DNA of 64,000 bases from an uncultured Bryobacterales bacterium (GTDB lineage: Bacteria; Acidobacteriota; Terriglobia; Bryobacterales; UBA6623). The position numbers and the translations under genes were made by a program. Where the stretch lies: contig CATOTH010000009.1 in assembly GCA_951813065.1 (NCBI GenBank), positions 186,001 through 250,000 of the forward strand. The letters run 5' to 3'. Below are positions 57,593 to 64,000 of this stretch, one piece after another (the stretch's first letter is position 1; each line of letters begins with the position of its first letter). Under the pieces are notes generated by a model, which worked only from the letters and a program-made list of their open reading frames with translations, was not told where the DNA came from and made no database searches.

Positions 57593-58657
57593 GTGAGACT
57601 TGCTTGGATCTTGTTCGTCCTGCTGGTCGGATGCACTGACGAAGGGCCTCCGCCAAGGTATTCCCTGGACACCGCGACGAGCATTGACGCTTCAAAGACC
57701 GAGCTTCTTGTCCTGCGGGACGACACCGGCGGGATCGAAGCTGCGATCGCGCCGAGCAAGGGCGGGGAACTGAGCGGCCTGCGTGTCCGGTACGGAGGGG
57801 ACTGGATTGAAACTTTGCAGTTGGCTCGAGACTACACTCCTCGCGAGGGATTCATGGGGAAGGGGCCGTTCTTGTGGCCTGCGACAGGACGCAACTTTCC
57901 ACCCGACCTGGCCGAGCGTCGACAAGCGGGCGAGGTGTTCAATGCTGGGGCGTACGAGCATGGCGGAGAACGGCGACCGATGCCGATTCACGGATTCGCG
58001 AGGGATTTGCCTTGGCGGCTCGCTGAGTCCGGCGCTGACGGGTCAAGTGTCCGGGCGATCCTGAGCCTTCGCGACAGCCCGGAGACCCGTCGCATGTATC
58101 CGTTCGGATTCTTGTGCACCGTCGAGTACCTGGTCGCGGATGGCGCGCTTGAAATGCGGTATGTCGTGGGCGCCGCCGTGGACAATAGCGAGCCGATGTT
58201 TTTCTCGATCGGGAATCACATCACGTTCGTTGCACCACTCGTCGACGGCAGCGATCCGCTCAAGATGGTGCTCGTGAGCCCCGCGAGCTTGGAGATCCTC
58301 AAGACAGGCTACGGAATCCCGACTGGAGAGACTCGCCCGATCTCTTATGCTGACGGGATTTCCCTGGGAGACTACCCGCCCTTGGCCGCGACATCCCTAA
58401 CGGGATATCCCGAGGGACAGGACCCGTACATCGAGTACCTCGATCCCGCCGGCCTGACGCTCCGCATCGCGCATCACGCCAGTGAGATTCCCGGCCCTCC
58501 CGTCATCCTGTTTAACGTCTGGGGGGATGTTCGCAACGGATTCTTCAGTCCGGAACCTTGGGTCGGGTTGCAGAATTCCCTGGTCCAGCGCCAGGGATTG
58601 ATTTACCTGGACCCGGGCGAAGATTTTCGGTGGACCGTGCGGGTCACCTACGAGTAG
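57593..58657 (+). CDS. Mutarotase-like (aldose 1-epimerase family) lipoprotein
   Basis: The 354-residue protein has a signal with lipobox (FVLLVGC) and a galactose-mutarotase-type beta-sandwich: EAAIAPSKGGELSGLRVRYG, MGKGPFLWPATGRNFPPD, RRPMPIHGFARDLPWRLAES with the His-Gly-Phe motif, FLCTVEYLVADGALEMRYVV, and FFSIGNHITFVAPL with the second His. Export makes a structural or sugar-binding role, or mutarotation in the periplasm, possible. It comes 84 bases after the VOC gene and may share its transcript; the glucokinase gene begins 141 bases later. Confidence 0.83.
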   Translation: MRLAWILFVLLVGCTDEGPPPRYSLDTATSIDASKTELLVLRDDTGGIEAAIAPSKGGELSGLRVRYGGDWIETLQLARDYTPREGFMGKGPFLWPATGRNFPPDLAERRQAGEVFNAGAYEHGGERRPMPIHGFARDLPWRLAESGADGSSVRAILSLRDSPETRRMYPFGFLCTVEYLVADGALEMRYVVGAAVDNSEPMFFSIGNHITFVAPLVDGSDPLKMVLVSPASLEILKTGYGIPTGETRPISYADGISLGDYPPLAATSLTGYPEGQDPYIEYLDPAGLTLRIAHHASEIPGPPVILFNVWGDVRNGFFSPEPWVGLQNSLVQRQGLIYLDPGEDFRWTVRVTYE

Positions 58658-58724
58658 CGATCCCCTTGCCGCAGGTGATGGCCCTTTGCGGCTGCACGCC
58701 AAGAATCAGAGGGGAAATGCATCA

Positions 58725-58780
58725 GGTTGGAACAATTTAGTGGAAAAATGTTGTTCCAACCTCCAATAAGTTGCTAAAAT
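58725..58780 (+). promoter_or_regulatory. Palindromic operator overlapping a sigma-70-like promoter
   Basis: GGTTGGAACAA (58725-58735) and TTGTTCCAACC (58751-58761) form a perfect 11-bp inverted repeat with 15 bases between. The right arm contains a -35-like TTGTTC (58751-58756), followed at 18 bases by TAAAAT (58775-58780). The ROK-gene ATG is 18 bases further. A dimeric regulator bound here should block RNA polymerase; a terminator for the upstream gene is an alternative, but no T-run follows. Confidence 0.55.
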
Positions 58781-58798
58781 AGGTTCGTCAGTAGGTCG

Positions 58799-59581
58799 AT
58801 GGCGAACGCCGAAACGACGCACGCTCTCCGAACATTGGCTATCGATGTAGGGGGATCCGGACTCAAGATGATGACGCTTGGTCCGTTCGGAGAGCCTCTG
58901 AATGAACGCGTCCGTCGGCTAACCCCCAAGCCCGCCACGCCGTCCGCCGTGCTGGCGGAACTGGAGGCAATGATCGTTGGGCAACCGCACTTCGACCGTG
59001 TCGCCGCGGGCTTTCCCGGGGTCGTCTCAAGCGGCAAGACCCTGACTGCCGTGAACCTACACCCCGCGTGGGTGGGCTTCGATTTTGGCGCCGCGCTGAG
59101 CGCAATGACCGGTACTCCGGCGCGGGTCGCAAACGATGCCGATGTCCAGGGCTTGGCGGTGATCGAGGGGGTCGGGACGGAGTTCGTGTTGACGCTGGGG
59201 ACGGGGCTTGGCTCGGCGCTCTATGTCGATGGCCGGCTCGTACCGAACCTGGAGATTGCCCACCACGTCTTTCGCGAAGACAAGACGTACGAGGAGTACC
59301 TCGGGTTTGCGGCACTCGACCGACTCGGCAAGCGCCGCTGGAACGGGCTGCTTCGAGAGGCGGTTGGCCAACTGCAGGTTACGTTCAACTTCCATCGGCT
59401 GTACATTGGTGGCGGCAACGCCCGGAAGGTTCGCGAGCCCGTCCCGCAAGACGTTCGCTTGGTTTCGAATCGAGCCGGGCTTCTTGGCTGCATTCATCTC
59501 TGGGGCGCAACGATGGCTCACGGCGGGGCGTCGGAAGCTCGTCCTGCCGAGATTGTGGTTGCGACTGCCCTGGCCCAGTAG
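58799..59581 (+). CDS. ROK-family glucokinase, polyphosphate-glucokinase-like
   Basis: The 260-residue protein has the ROK ATPase fold: LAIDVGGSGLKMM phosphate loop, AAGFPGVVSSGKTLTAVNLH, VANDADVQGLAVIEGVG with the catalytic Asp, and FVLTLGTGLGSALYVDG. The size, the LTLGTGLGSALYVDGRLVPN segment and the lack of an N-terminal helix-turn-helix favour the polyphosphate glucokinase (PpgK) branch over ROK repressors. It makes glucose 6-phosphate from glucose and polyphosphate or ATP. The usual zinc-binding Cys cluster of ATP-dependent ROK kinases is absent. Its 3' end overlaps the convergent ApbE gene by 64 bases. Confidence 0.83.
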   Translation: MANAETTHALRTLAIDVGGSGLKMMTLGPFGEPLNERVRRLTPKPATPSAVLAELEAMIVGQPHFDRVAAGFPGVVSSGKTLTAVNLHPAWVGFDFGAALSAMTGTPARVANDADVQGLAVIEGVGTEFVLTLGTGLGSALYVDGRLVPNLEIAHHVFREDKTYEEYLGFAALDRLGKRRWNGLLREAVGQLQVTFNFHRLYIGGGNARKVREPVPQDVRLVSNRAGLLGCIHLWGATMAHGGASEARPAEIVVATALAQ

Positions 59582-60522
59582 GCCCGCACCCCCGGCCGAC
59601 CCTTCAGCAGATCGCTATTCTTCTCCCGTCCCATCGCGAGGAGCGCGGTCGCGAGGGCGTCGGCCTCCATTCCGGTTGGCGCAACCACGCTGACCGCCAA
59701 CGAAGCGTCGGCACACGAGTCTTCGGATCGATTGAGGATGTGGGAGCAGCGTCGTTCGTCGATCTCGTAGAACCTCTCGCGGCTTCCGGATGTGGACACG
59801 GCCTGGTTTCGCAGCAAGAGGTGGCGCTCGATTTCCCCGCGTGTTCCGACCGCGTCCAATCCCACGCGCCATCCGGTCTGGGCCGGCGGCGGCTCGCCGG
59901 TCGCGATGTCTCCCGCAATCGATACCATGGCGCGCGCCACGCCGGCCTGTTCGAGAACGCGTAACGCTTCGTCCGCGATGTACCCCTTGGCGATCCCACC
60001 GAAGTCGAGTTGCACGCCTCGACGACGCAAGAAAACCGTTTGGGCGCTCGCATTGTGCTCCACGGCCTGCCAGCCCGTGAGGCTCCTCGCCGCAGCCATG
60101 GCAGCCATGTCTCGCGGGGCTTGGAGCGTGCCGTTACGGTGCAAAAGGCGGGTCATGCTGCCCACAGTCGGATCGAACGCGCCGCCGGATGCGCTCGCAA
60201 CTGCCAGAGCATGCCCCAGGACGGTGGAAAGCTGGGCTGAGATGGATATCGGTTCGCGCCAGGCAAGCTGTTCGACGCGGCGCACTTCGGAATCGTCCCG
60301 ATAGCTTGAAAATGTCCTCTCAAGGGTTGCGATCCGGTCGAAGGCCGCTCGAAATAGATGGGCCGGATTGATGTTTCTCGAGACGTAGGCTTCGATTCGT
60401 GCGATCACGCCCACGTGGGGCTCCTCCGCGACCATACGGCGCAAGGGCTCGCCTTGTGCCGCGCTCGCAGGAACCCCCGCGCAGGCGAGCGCGACGATCA
60501 GTGGGGCGCTATTTCTTGCCAC
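59518..60522 (-). CDS. apbE: FAD:protein FMN transferase (ApbE family)
   Basis: The 334-residue protein links FMN to threonines of exported flavoproteins. A signal peptide (ARNSAPLIVALACAGVPASA) begins at a GTG at 60522 that overlaps the stop of the upstream gene. The ApbE core shows IATLERTFSSYRDDSEVRRV, SGGAFDPTVGSM, VQLDFGGIAKGYIADEALRV, MVSIAGDIATGE and ADASLAVSVVAPTGMEADAL, with an Asp/Thr metal site near the end. The C-terminus runs into the end of the convergent ROK gene. Coupling to a cytochrome-c/SUMF1 gene suggests a shared role in exported redox proteins. Its flavin acceptor is not visible in the window. Confidence 0.9.
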   Translation of the reverse strand: MARNSAPLIVALACAGVPASAAQGEPLRRMVAEEPHVGVIARIEAYVSRNINPAHLFRAAFDRIATLERTFSSYRDDSEVRRVEQLAWREPISISAQLSTVLGHALAVASASGGAFDPTVGSMTRLLHRNGTLQAPRDMAAMAAARSLTGWQAVEHNASAQTVFLRRRGVQLDFGGIAKGYIADEALRVLEQAGVARAMVSIAGDIATGEPPPAQTGWRVGLDAVGTRGEIERHLLLRNQAVSTSGSRERFYEIDERRCSHILNRSEDSCADASLAVSVVAPTGMEADALATALLAMGREKNSDLLKGRPGVRAYWARAVATTISAGRASDAPP

Positions 60523-61864
60523 TGGCCGAATTCCAATAGGCGTACATTGCTTCGGCGGAGGGCAGCTGGGTCGGTCGAACGAGGCGAAACCCCAGCCACG
60601 GCGCGTCCGTGTGGTACCAAATGCTCTTCGGTAACTGAGGATCCTGCATTTTCCAGGAGCTGTCCGAAGCTCGTCTGGATCCGCAGCGGAGGGATGCAGC
60701 GTCGTCCAGCCACGACCCGCCGCGCACCACTCGCGGATAGAGACGGTCGGCCCGAACCCACGGAGAGACCAGCGCTCCCTCGTGCGCTGGATAGGATTCT
60801 CGGTATTGATCCAGCGTCCACTCCCAGACGTTGCCGTGCATGTCGTGCAGGCCCCATGCGTTCGGTTTGGCCGTCCCCACCGGCCGGTACTGGCCGTCAC
60901 TGTTCTCCGCGTACCAACCCTGCCCGTCCAGGCCCGATGGATCGTCGCCGAAAGCGTATGCGCTGTCGCTGCCGGCGCGGCAGGCATACTCCCACTCCGC
61001 TTCCGTGGGGAGCCGATAGAACCGACCCGTCTTGGCGCTAAGCCACTGAGCGTACTTGCTTGCGGCGTGCTGGGTCATGCTGATTGCGGGGAATCCCGTG
61101 ATCCCCATGCCGAAGCTCATCTCGACGTATGGTGGAGTCGGGCTCGAGACGGCGGCGGCGACGGCGTCAGGATCTTGGCGAACGTCCGCGATACGCAGCA
61201 TGAATCCACGGAAGTCGTCCCAACGAGTCTCTTGAGCTGCCATCCAGAACCCATTCAGCTGAACCTGTCTCCTCGGGCCCTCGTCTGGAGCCCGTCCGGT
61301 CTCGTCGGCCGGCGTTCCCATGAAGAACTCACCAGCCGGAATCGGGACCATTCTGATCGACGTTCCCGCATCCGGCACCTCTTCGTCGTAGGCTTCGAAG
61401 AGCCCCTCCCCGGCGTTCCCTCCATGCGAATTGGCCACGATCCGTGACCTGATGCGTCGTACCAAGTCCAATTCGGCCGCATCGACCGGCGGTCCGGCTT
61501 TCTGCTGTTCAATTTGCAGGCGGCCGTCCCATGCAGCGCCGCTGAGGATCCACTCCCGAACCGCGGCGATCTCCTGATCGGAGGCCCTTGGGCCCGTCGG
61601 CGGCATAGTGCCGGTCTCGCCCACCGGAATCAGCATTCGCGTCAGGAGCGGGCTGCGGTCGGGATCGCCCGCGACGACCGACGGCCCGGCGGAGCCGCCC
61701 TTGCGGGCGGCCTCTGCTGTCTCGATGCTGAGGCCGCCGAGCTTGTTGGAATCGCTATGGCATCCCAGGCACTTGGTTTGGAGCAGCCGCCGGACCCCGG
61801 TTTCGAAATCGGCAGCTACTGCCGGCAGAGTGACTGCCAGGACGAGTTGGACCAGTGTTCGCAC
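60509..61864 (-). CDS. Cytochrome c/SUMF1-domain fusion, formylglycine-generating-enzyme-like but lacking its Cys pair
   Basis: The 451-residue protein starts with GTG at 61864 and a signal peptide (RTLVQLVLAVTLPAVA). A planctomycete-type cytochrome c follows (Cys32-L-G-Cys35-His, LGGLSIETAEAARKGG, MPPTGPRASDQEI). From about residue 155 it is a SUMF1/FGE-sulfatase domain: VPIPAGEFFMGTPADE, MTQHAASKYAQWLSAKTGRF, YRLPTEAEWEYACRAGS, GLHDMHGNVWEWTLDQYR, VRGGSWLDDAASLRCGSRRA, WLGFRLVR. Formylglycine-generating enzymes have two Cys in the region after RGGS; here only one Cys is seen. Sulfatase maturation by this protein is therefore doubtful. The upstream oxidoreductase stop is two bases away and apbE overlaps its end, so all three form an operon. 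Confidence 0.85.
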   Translation of the reverse strand: MRTLVQLVLAVTLPAVAADFETGVRRLLQTKCLGCHSDSNKLGGLSIETAEAARKGGSAGPSVVAGDPDRSPLLTRMLIPVGETGTMPPTGPRASDQEIAAVREWILSGAAWDGRLQIEQQKAGPPVDAAELDLVRRIRSRIVANSHGGNAGEGLFEAYDEEVPDAGTSIRMVPIPAGEFFMGTPADETGRAPDEGPRRQVQLNGFWMAAQETRWDDFRGFMLRIADVRQDPDAVAAAVSSPTPPYVEMSFGMGITGFPAISMTQHAASKYAQWLSAKTGRFYRLPTEAEWEYACRAGSDSAYAFGDDPSGLDGQGWYAENSDGQYRPVGTAKPNAWGLHDMHGNVWEWTLDQYRESYPAHEGALVSPWVRADRLYPRVVRGGSWLDDAASLRCGSRRASDSSWKMQDPQLPKSIWYHTDAPWLGFRLVRPTQLPSAEAMYAYWNSASGKK

Positions 61865-61866
61865 GG

Positions 61867-63150
61867 CTAGGCGAATTTCGTTTGACCAGGACGCGCCAGA
61901 GGCGGCACGTCCAATGACATGTTCCATCGGAGGCCGTCGGGGAATCGTTTTTCCTGCGACTGCATCCCTTGCTCCCACGTCAGTTCCTGGCCCGTGTAGG
62001 CGGACATGCGCCCTAGGATGGCGAGCTGAGTGCTCTGGGCCATGCGTACGCCGTCGTTGACCGGCTCCCCTCGGCGGATGGCCCGGAACAGGATGTCGTG
62101 CTCCTCCTGGTACATGTTGTTGTTGGGACCTTTGAAGACCCATGGATTCTCGCCCTCGATGCGAGGCATCAGTCCCCGCCCGATCGTGAGCCGTCCCCTT
62201 GTCCCGAGAATGTAGTCGGAATTCTCGCGGTGGCACCCCGTGATCTGACGGCACCCGAGGAATGCTCGCACTCCGTTGGGATATAGATAATTGACCTCGA
62301 AATGGTCAAAGATGTTCCCGTCGTTCGCTGGGATTTGGCGTCCTCCAACAGCGACACAGCTCTCGGGTGGGATGTCTCCCATGGCCCAGGCGATCTTGTC
62401 CGCGCTGTGAACGGCCTGCTCGACCAGTCCGTCCCCGCAGAGCCAGACGAAGTTGTACCAGTTGCGGATCTGCCACTCGACGTCGCTCATGCCTAGTGGC
62501 CTCTCGAATGCTGGGGGCATCGGCTTGACCGGACTCGTATAAAAGGTGGCGTAGTAGGCGACGATATCGCCGATTCCACCAGAACGGACCTGGTCCATCG
62601 CGGCCATCACCATGTTGTTGTAACGCCAGCAAAAGCCCGCCACGAGCGAGAGCCGCTTGCTCTCCGCCTGCTTGACGGTTTCCAGGACCGACCGCACTCC
62701 CGGGACGTCGACGGCCATCGGTTTCTCGCAGAACACGTGCTTGCCCGAGTCGATCGCTGCCCGCAGGTGCTGCGGGCGGAACCCTGGCGGGGTCGCGAGA
62801 AGGATCACATCAACGTCGCTGTCAATCACGGACTGATAGGCGTCAAGGCCGAGATACTGCCTGCCCTTGGCGACTCGGACCTTGTTCTTGCCTTCGTGGC
62901 GCTCATCCACCGCAGCGAGGCATCTGTCGATACGCTCCTGATCGACGTCCGCAACCGCCGTCAGGACGGCGTAGTCGTCGGCTTGCAAAGCCTGAGCCGC
63001 TGCTCCAGTGCCGCGTCCGCCGCAGCCGACCAGCCCGACTTTGATTCCTTGGGTCGTCTCGGCCCCTCGGAGCAAGCTGGCTGCCCCTGTCGTGGCGGCC
63101 GCGCCGCGGATGAAGCCGCGTCTTGACGGGCGTTCAGGTGTTTCTGCCAT
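61867..63150 (-). CDS. Tat-exported Gfo/Idh/MocA family oxidoreductase
   Basis: The 427-residue protein has a twin-arginine signal (PSRRGFIRGAAATTGAASLL). The Rossmann domain reads IKVGLVGCGGRGTGAAAQAL and LTAVADVDQERIDRC; the family motif CEKPMAVDVPGVRSVLE and the SLVAGFCWRYNNMVMAAMDQ segment follow. The C-terminal domain has IRNWYNFVWLCGDGLVEQAV and HFEVNYLYPNG. The ATG at 63150 follows a GGGAG ribosome site; a longer frame has no export signal at its start. It likely acts on a sugar or sugar-like compound in the periplasm. It begins the operon with the SUMF1-like gene and apbE. Confidence 0.92.
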   Translation of the reverse strand: MAETPERPSRRGFIRGAAATTGAASLLRGAETTQGIKVGLVGCGGRGTGAAAQALQADDYAVLTAVADVDQERIDRCLAAVDERHEGKNKVRVAKGRQYLGLDAYQSVIDSDVDVILLATPPGFRPQHLRAAIDSGKHVFCEKPMAVDVPGVRSVLETVKQAESKRLSLVAGFCWRYNNMVMAAMDQVRSGGIGDIVAYYATFYTSPVKPMPPAFERPLGMSDVEWQIRNWYNFVWLCGDGLVEQAVHSADKIAWAMGDIPPESCVAVGGRQIPANDGNIFDHFEVNYLYPNGVRAFLGCRQITGCHRENSDYILGTRGRLTIGRGLMPRIEGENPWVFKGPNNNMYQEEHDILFRAIRRGEPVNDGVRMAQSTQLAILGRMSAYTGQELTWEQGMQSQEKRFPDGLRWNMSLDVPPLARPGQTKFA

Positions 63151-63252
63151 CTTCGATTTCTCCCTAATCGCATTGTCGCCTACCCGCGAGATGATGGCCA
63201 TTGCCGGTGACGCGGGTCCTGGCGGACTTACCATGAGGGACAGGGCGAACCG

Positions 63253-64000
63253 ATGCTGAAGCCGCCGGACCCGACTCCCGTCGCAGCGGTGTGCCGCGCC
63301 GTGGTGGCGGGTGCGCGTGTCGCCGGCGGTACATTCGTCGCCGTGTTTGCCCTCGGTGCCGCGCTTGTGGCGCAAGAGACCCTCGATCCCGGAAAGGCCG
63401 GAGACGCGGACGGTGCCGCGCCGGGCTTGGTTGTCGTCAATCTCGACTTGTTGGACAGCCGCGATGGGTACTCGATTCCGGCCGATAGCAGTTTCTTGCC
63501 AGGTGAGACTGTTCACGTCTACTTCCAGATCGCCGGGTACAGCGTCGGCGAGGAGTACCGGGTGCGGCTGCGGTACGCCGTCGACGCCCTGGACCCGGCT
63601 GGAAGGCCGTTCTACATGGCCGAGGGGGGTGAGTTCGATGTCGAACTCGCCCCCCAGGACGAGAACTGGAAGCCTTCCGTGCACTACTCTCCTCGGATAC
63701 CGGATCACGCTGGTGGGGGCCGTTACAGCATCCAAATCGAGGTCGCCGACGAGATCGCGGGTGAAACGGTCAGAACCCGGCTGCCCATCAATGTCGACGG
63801 CGACCAGATCTTGACTTCGGACGAATTGCTGGTCCGGGACTTGCGGTTCTCGAAGTCTGACGGCGGGGATCCACTGAATGAGCCCGAATTCCAGGCGGGG
63901 GACCAGATCTGGGCGTCGTTCTACATTACCGGATACGAGACGGCCGAGGACAACACCTACGATGTCGAGTCCTCCGCTTGGGTCCTCGACTCCGAAGGTG
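63253..64000 (+). CDS. Exported protein with repeated beta-sandwich-like domains (cut by window end)
   Basis: The open frame runs from ATG 63253 to the end of the window with no stop. It begins with a signal-like segment (AGGTFVAVFALGAALVA) and an Asp/Gly-rich stretch. A repeated unit follows: the first copy has VVVNLDLLDSRDGYSIPADS, PGETVHVYFQIAGYSVGEEY and VRLRYAVDALDPAGRPF; the second starts VRDLRFSKSDGGDPL with AGDQIWASFYITGYETAEDN. The shared F-x-I-x-G-Y and D-P/D-S-E turns suggest two or more tandem immunoglobulin-like or similar beta domains. The family is not recognised. It is divergent from the oxidoreductase to its left. Confidence 0.7.
   Translation, partial: MLKPPDPTPVAAVCRAVVAGARVAGGTFVAVFALGAALVAQETLDPGKAGDADGAAPGLVVVNLDLLDSRDGYSIPADSSFLPGETVHVYFQIAGYSVGEEYRVRLRYAVDALDPAGRPFYMAEGGEFDVELAPQDENWKPSVHYSPRIPDHAGGGRYSIQIEVADEIAGETVRTRLPINVDGDQILTSDELLVRDLRFSKSDGGDPLNEPEFQAGDQIWASFYITGYETAEDNTYDVESSAWVLDSEG

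Noticed and set aside
62255..63735. A longer N-terminus for the oxidoreductase at 61.9 kb
   Set aside because: The ATG at 63150 has a ribosome site and begins a Tat signal; upstream residues overlap the divergent gene in antisense.
1..64000. CRISPR arrays, tRNA and rRNA genes
   Set aside because: No regularly spaced repeats and no recognisable tRNA or rRNA sequence were seen on reading; a tRNA scan could still find one I missed.

Overview
The window is GC-rich bacterial DNA with a Solibacter/Bryobacter-like (Acidobacteriota) flavour. The evidence is Tat-exported Gfo/Idh/MocA oxidoreductases, many cysteine-type sulfatases, a cytochrome-c/DUF1549/DUF1553 protein, a DUF5916 outer-membrane protein, a Uma2 nuclease and LpxA, which implies a Gram-negative envelope. 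A very large exported ankyrin-repeat protein, sulfated-sugar functions and many decaying insertion sequences would fit a marine, perhaps sponge-associated, organism. This is inference from gene content; Planctomycetota or Verrucomicrobiota are not excluded.

Layout. 0.1-1.3 kb: decayed oxidoreductase. 1.5-4.5 kb: exported ankyrin protein. 4.7-6.8 kb: ISAs1-type element whose transposase carries a DruA-like (DUF4338) domain. 6.8-13.7 kb: sugar isomerase-like TIM barrel, FucP-like transporter, sulfatase, small exported protein, two perfect hairpins, Tsx-like porin and alpha/beta hydrolase. 14.1-18.1 kb: DUF5916 outer-membrane protein and a probable selenoprotein. The latter is a deiodinase/thioredoxin-like domain with an in-frame UGA inside a CxxU-type motif, a SECIS-like hairpin after it, and four C-terminal EF-hands. 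18.2-29.6 kb: three more sulfatases, an NHL-repeat protein, a BASS transporter, a DapA-like aldolase and an oxidoreductase. 29.7-39.0 kb: DUF3883 nuclease-like protein, Uma2, dUTPase, DUF1549/1553 protein, cysteine desulfurase, thioredoxin-like protein and a 2-hydroxyacid dehydrogenase.

39.5-45.5 kb holds a DISARM core, drmA-drmB-drmC, on the minus strand. No methyltransferase gene is visible and drmB carries a premature amber codon. 45.5-52.6 kb is a graveyard of IS630, IS21 and IS4 elements with a toxin-antitoxin pair whose toxin is frameshifted. 53.0-64.0 kb is intact again: MBL-fold hydrolase, two uncharacterised exported proteins, lpxA coupled to a glyoxalase-fold gene, mutarotase-like lipoprotein, ROK glucokinase behind a palindromic promoter, ApbE, a cytochrome-c/SUMF1 fusion, an oxidoreductase, and an exported protein cut by the window end.

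Taken together the intact genes suggest uptake and desulfation of sulfated sugars (sulfatases, FucP-like and BASS transporters, epimerases, sugar dehydrogenase-like enzymes, glucokinase) with exported redox proteins. Defence and mobile DNA are concentrated at 29.7-32.5 and 39.5-52.6 kb, where most of the nonsense mutations and frameshifts lie. No tRNA, rRNA or CRISPR array was recognised.
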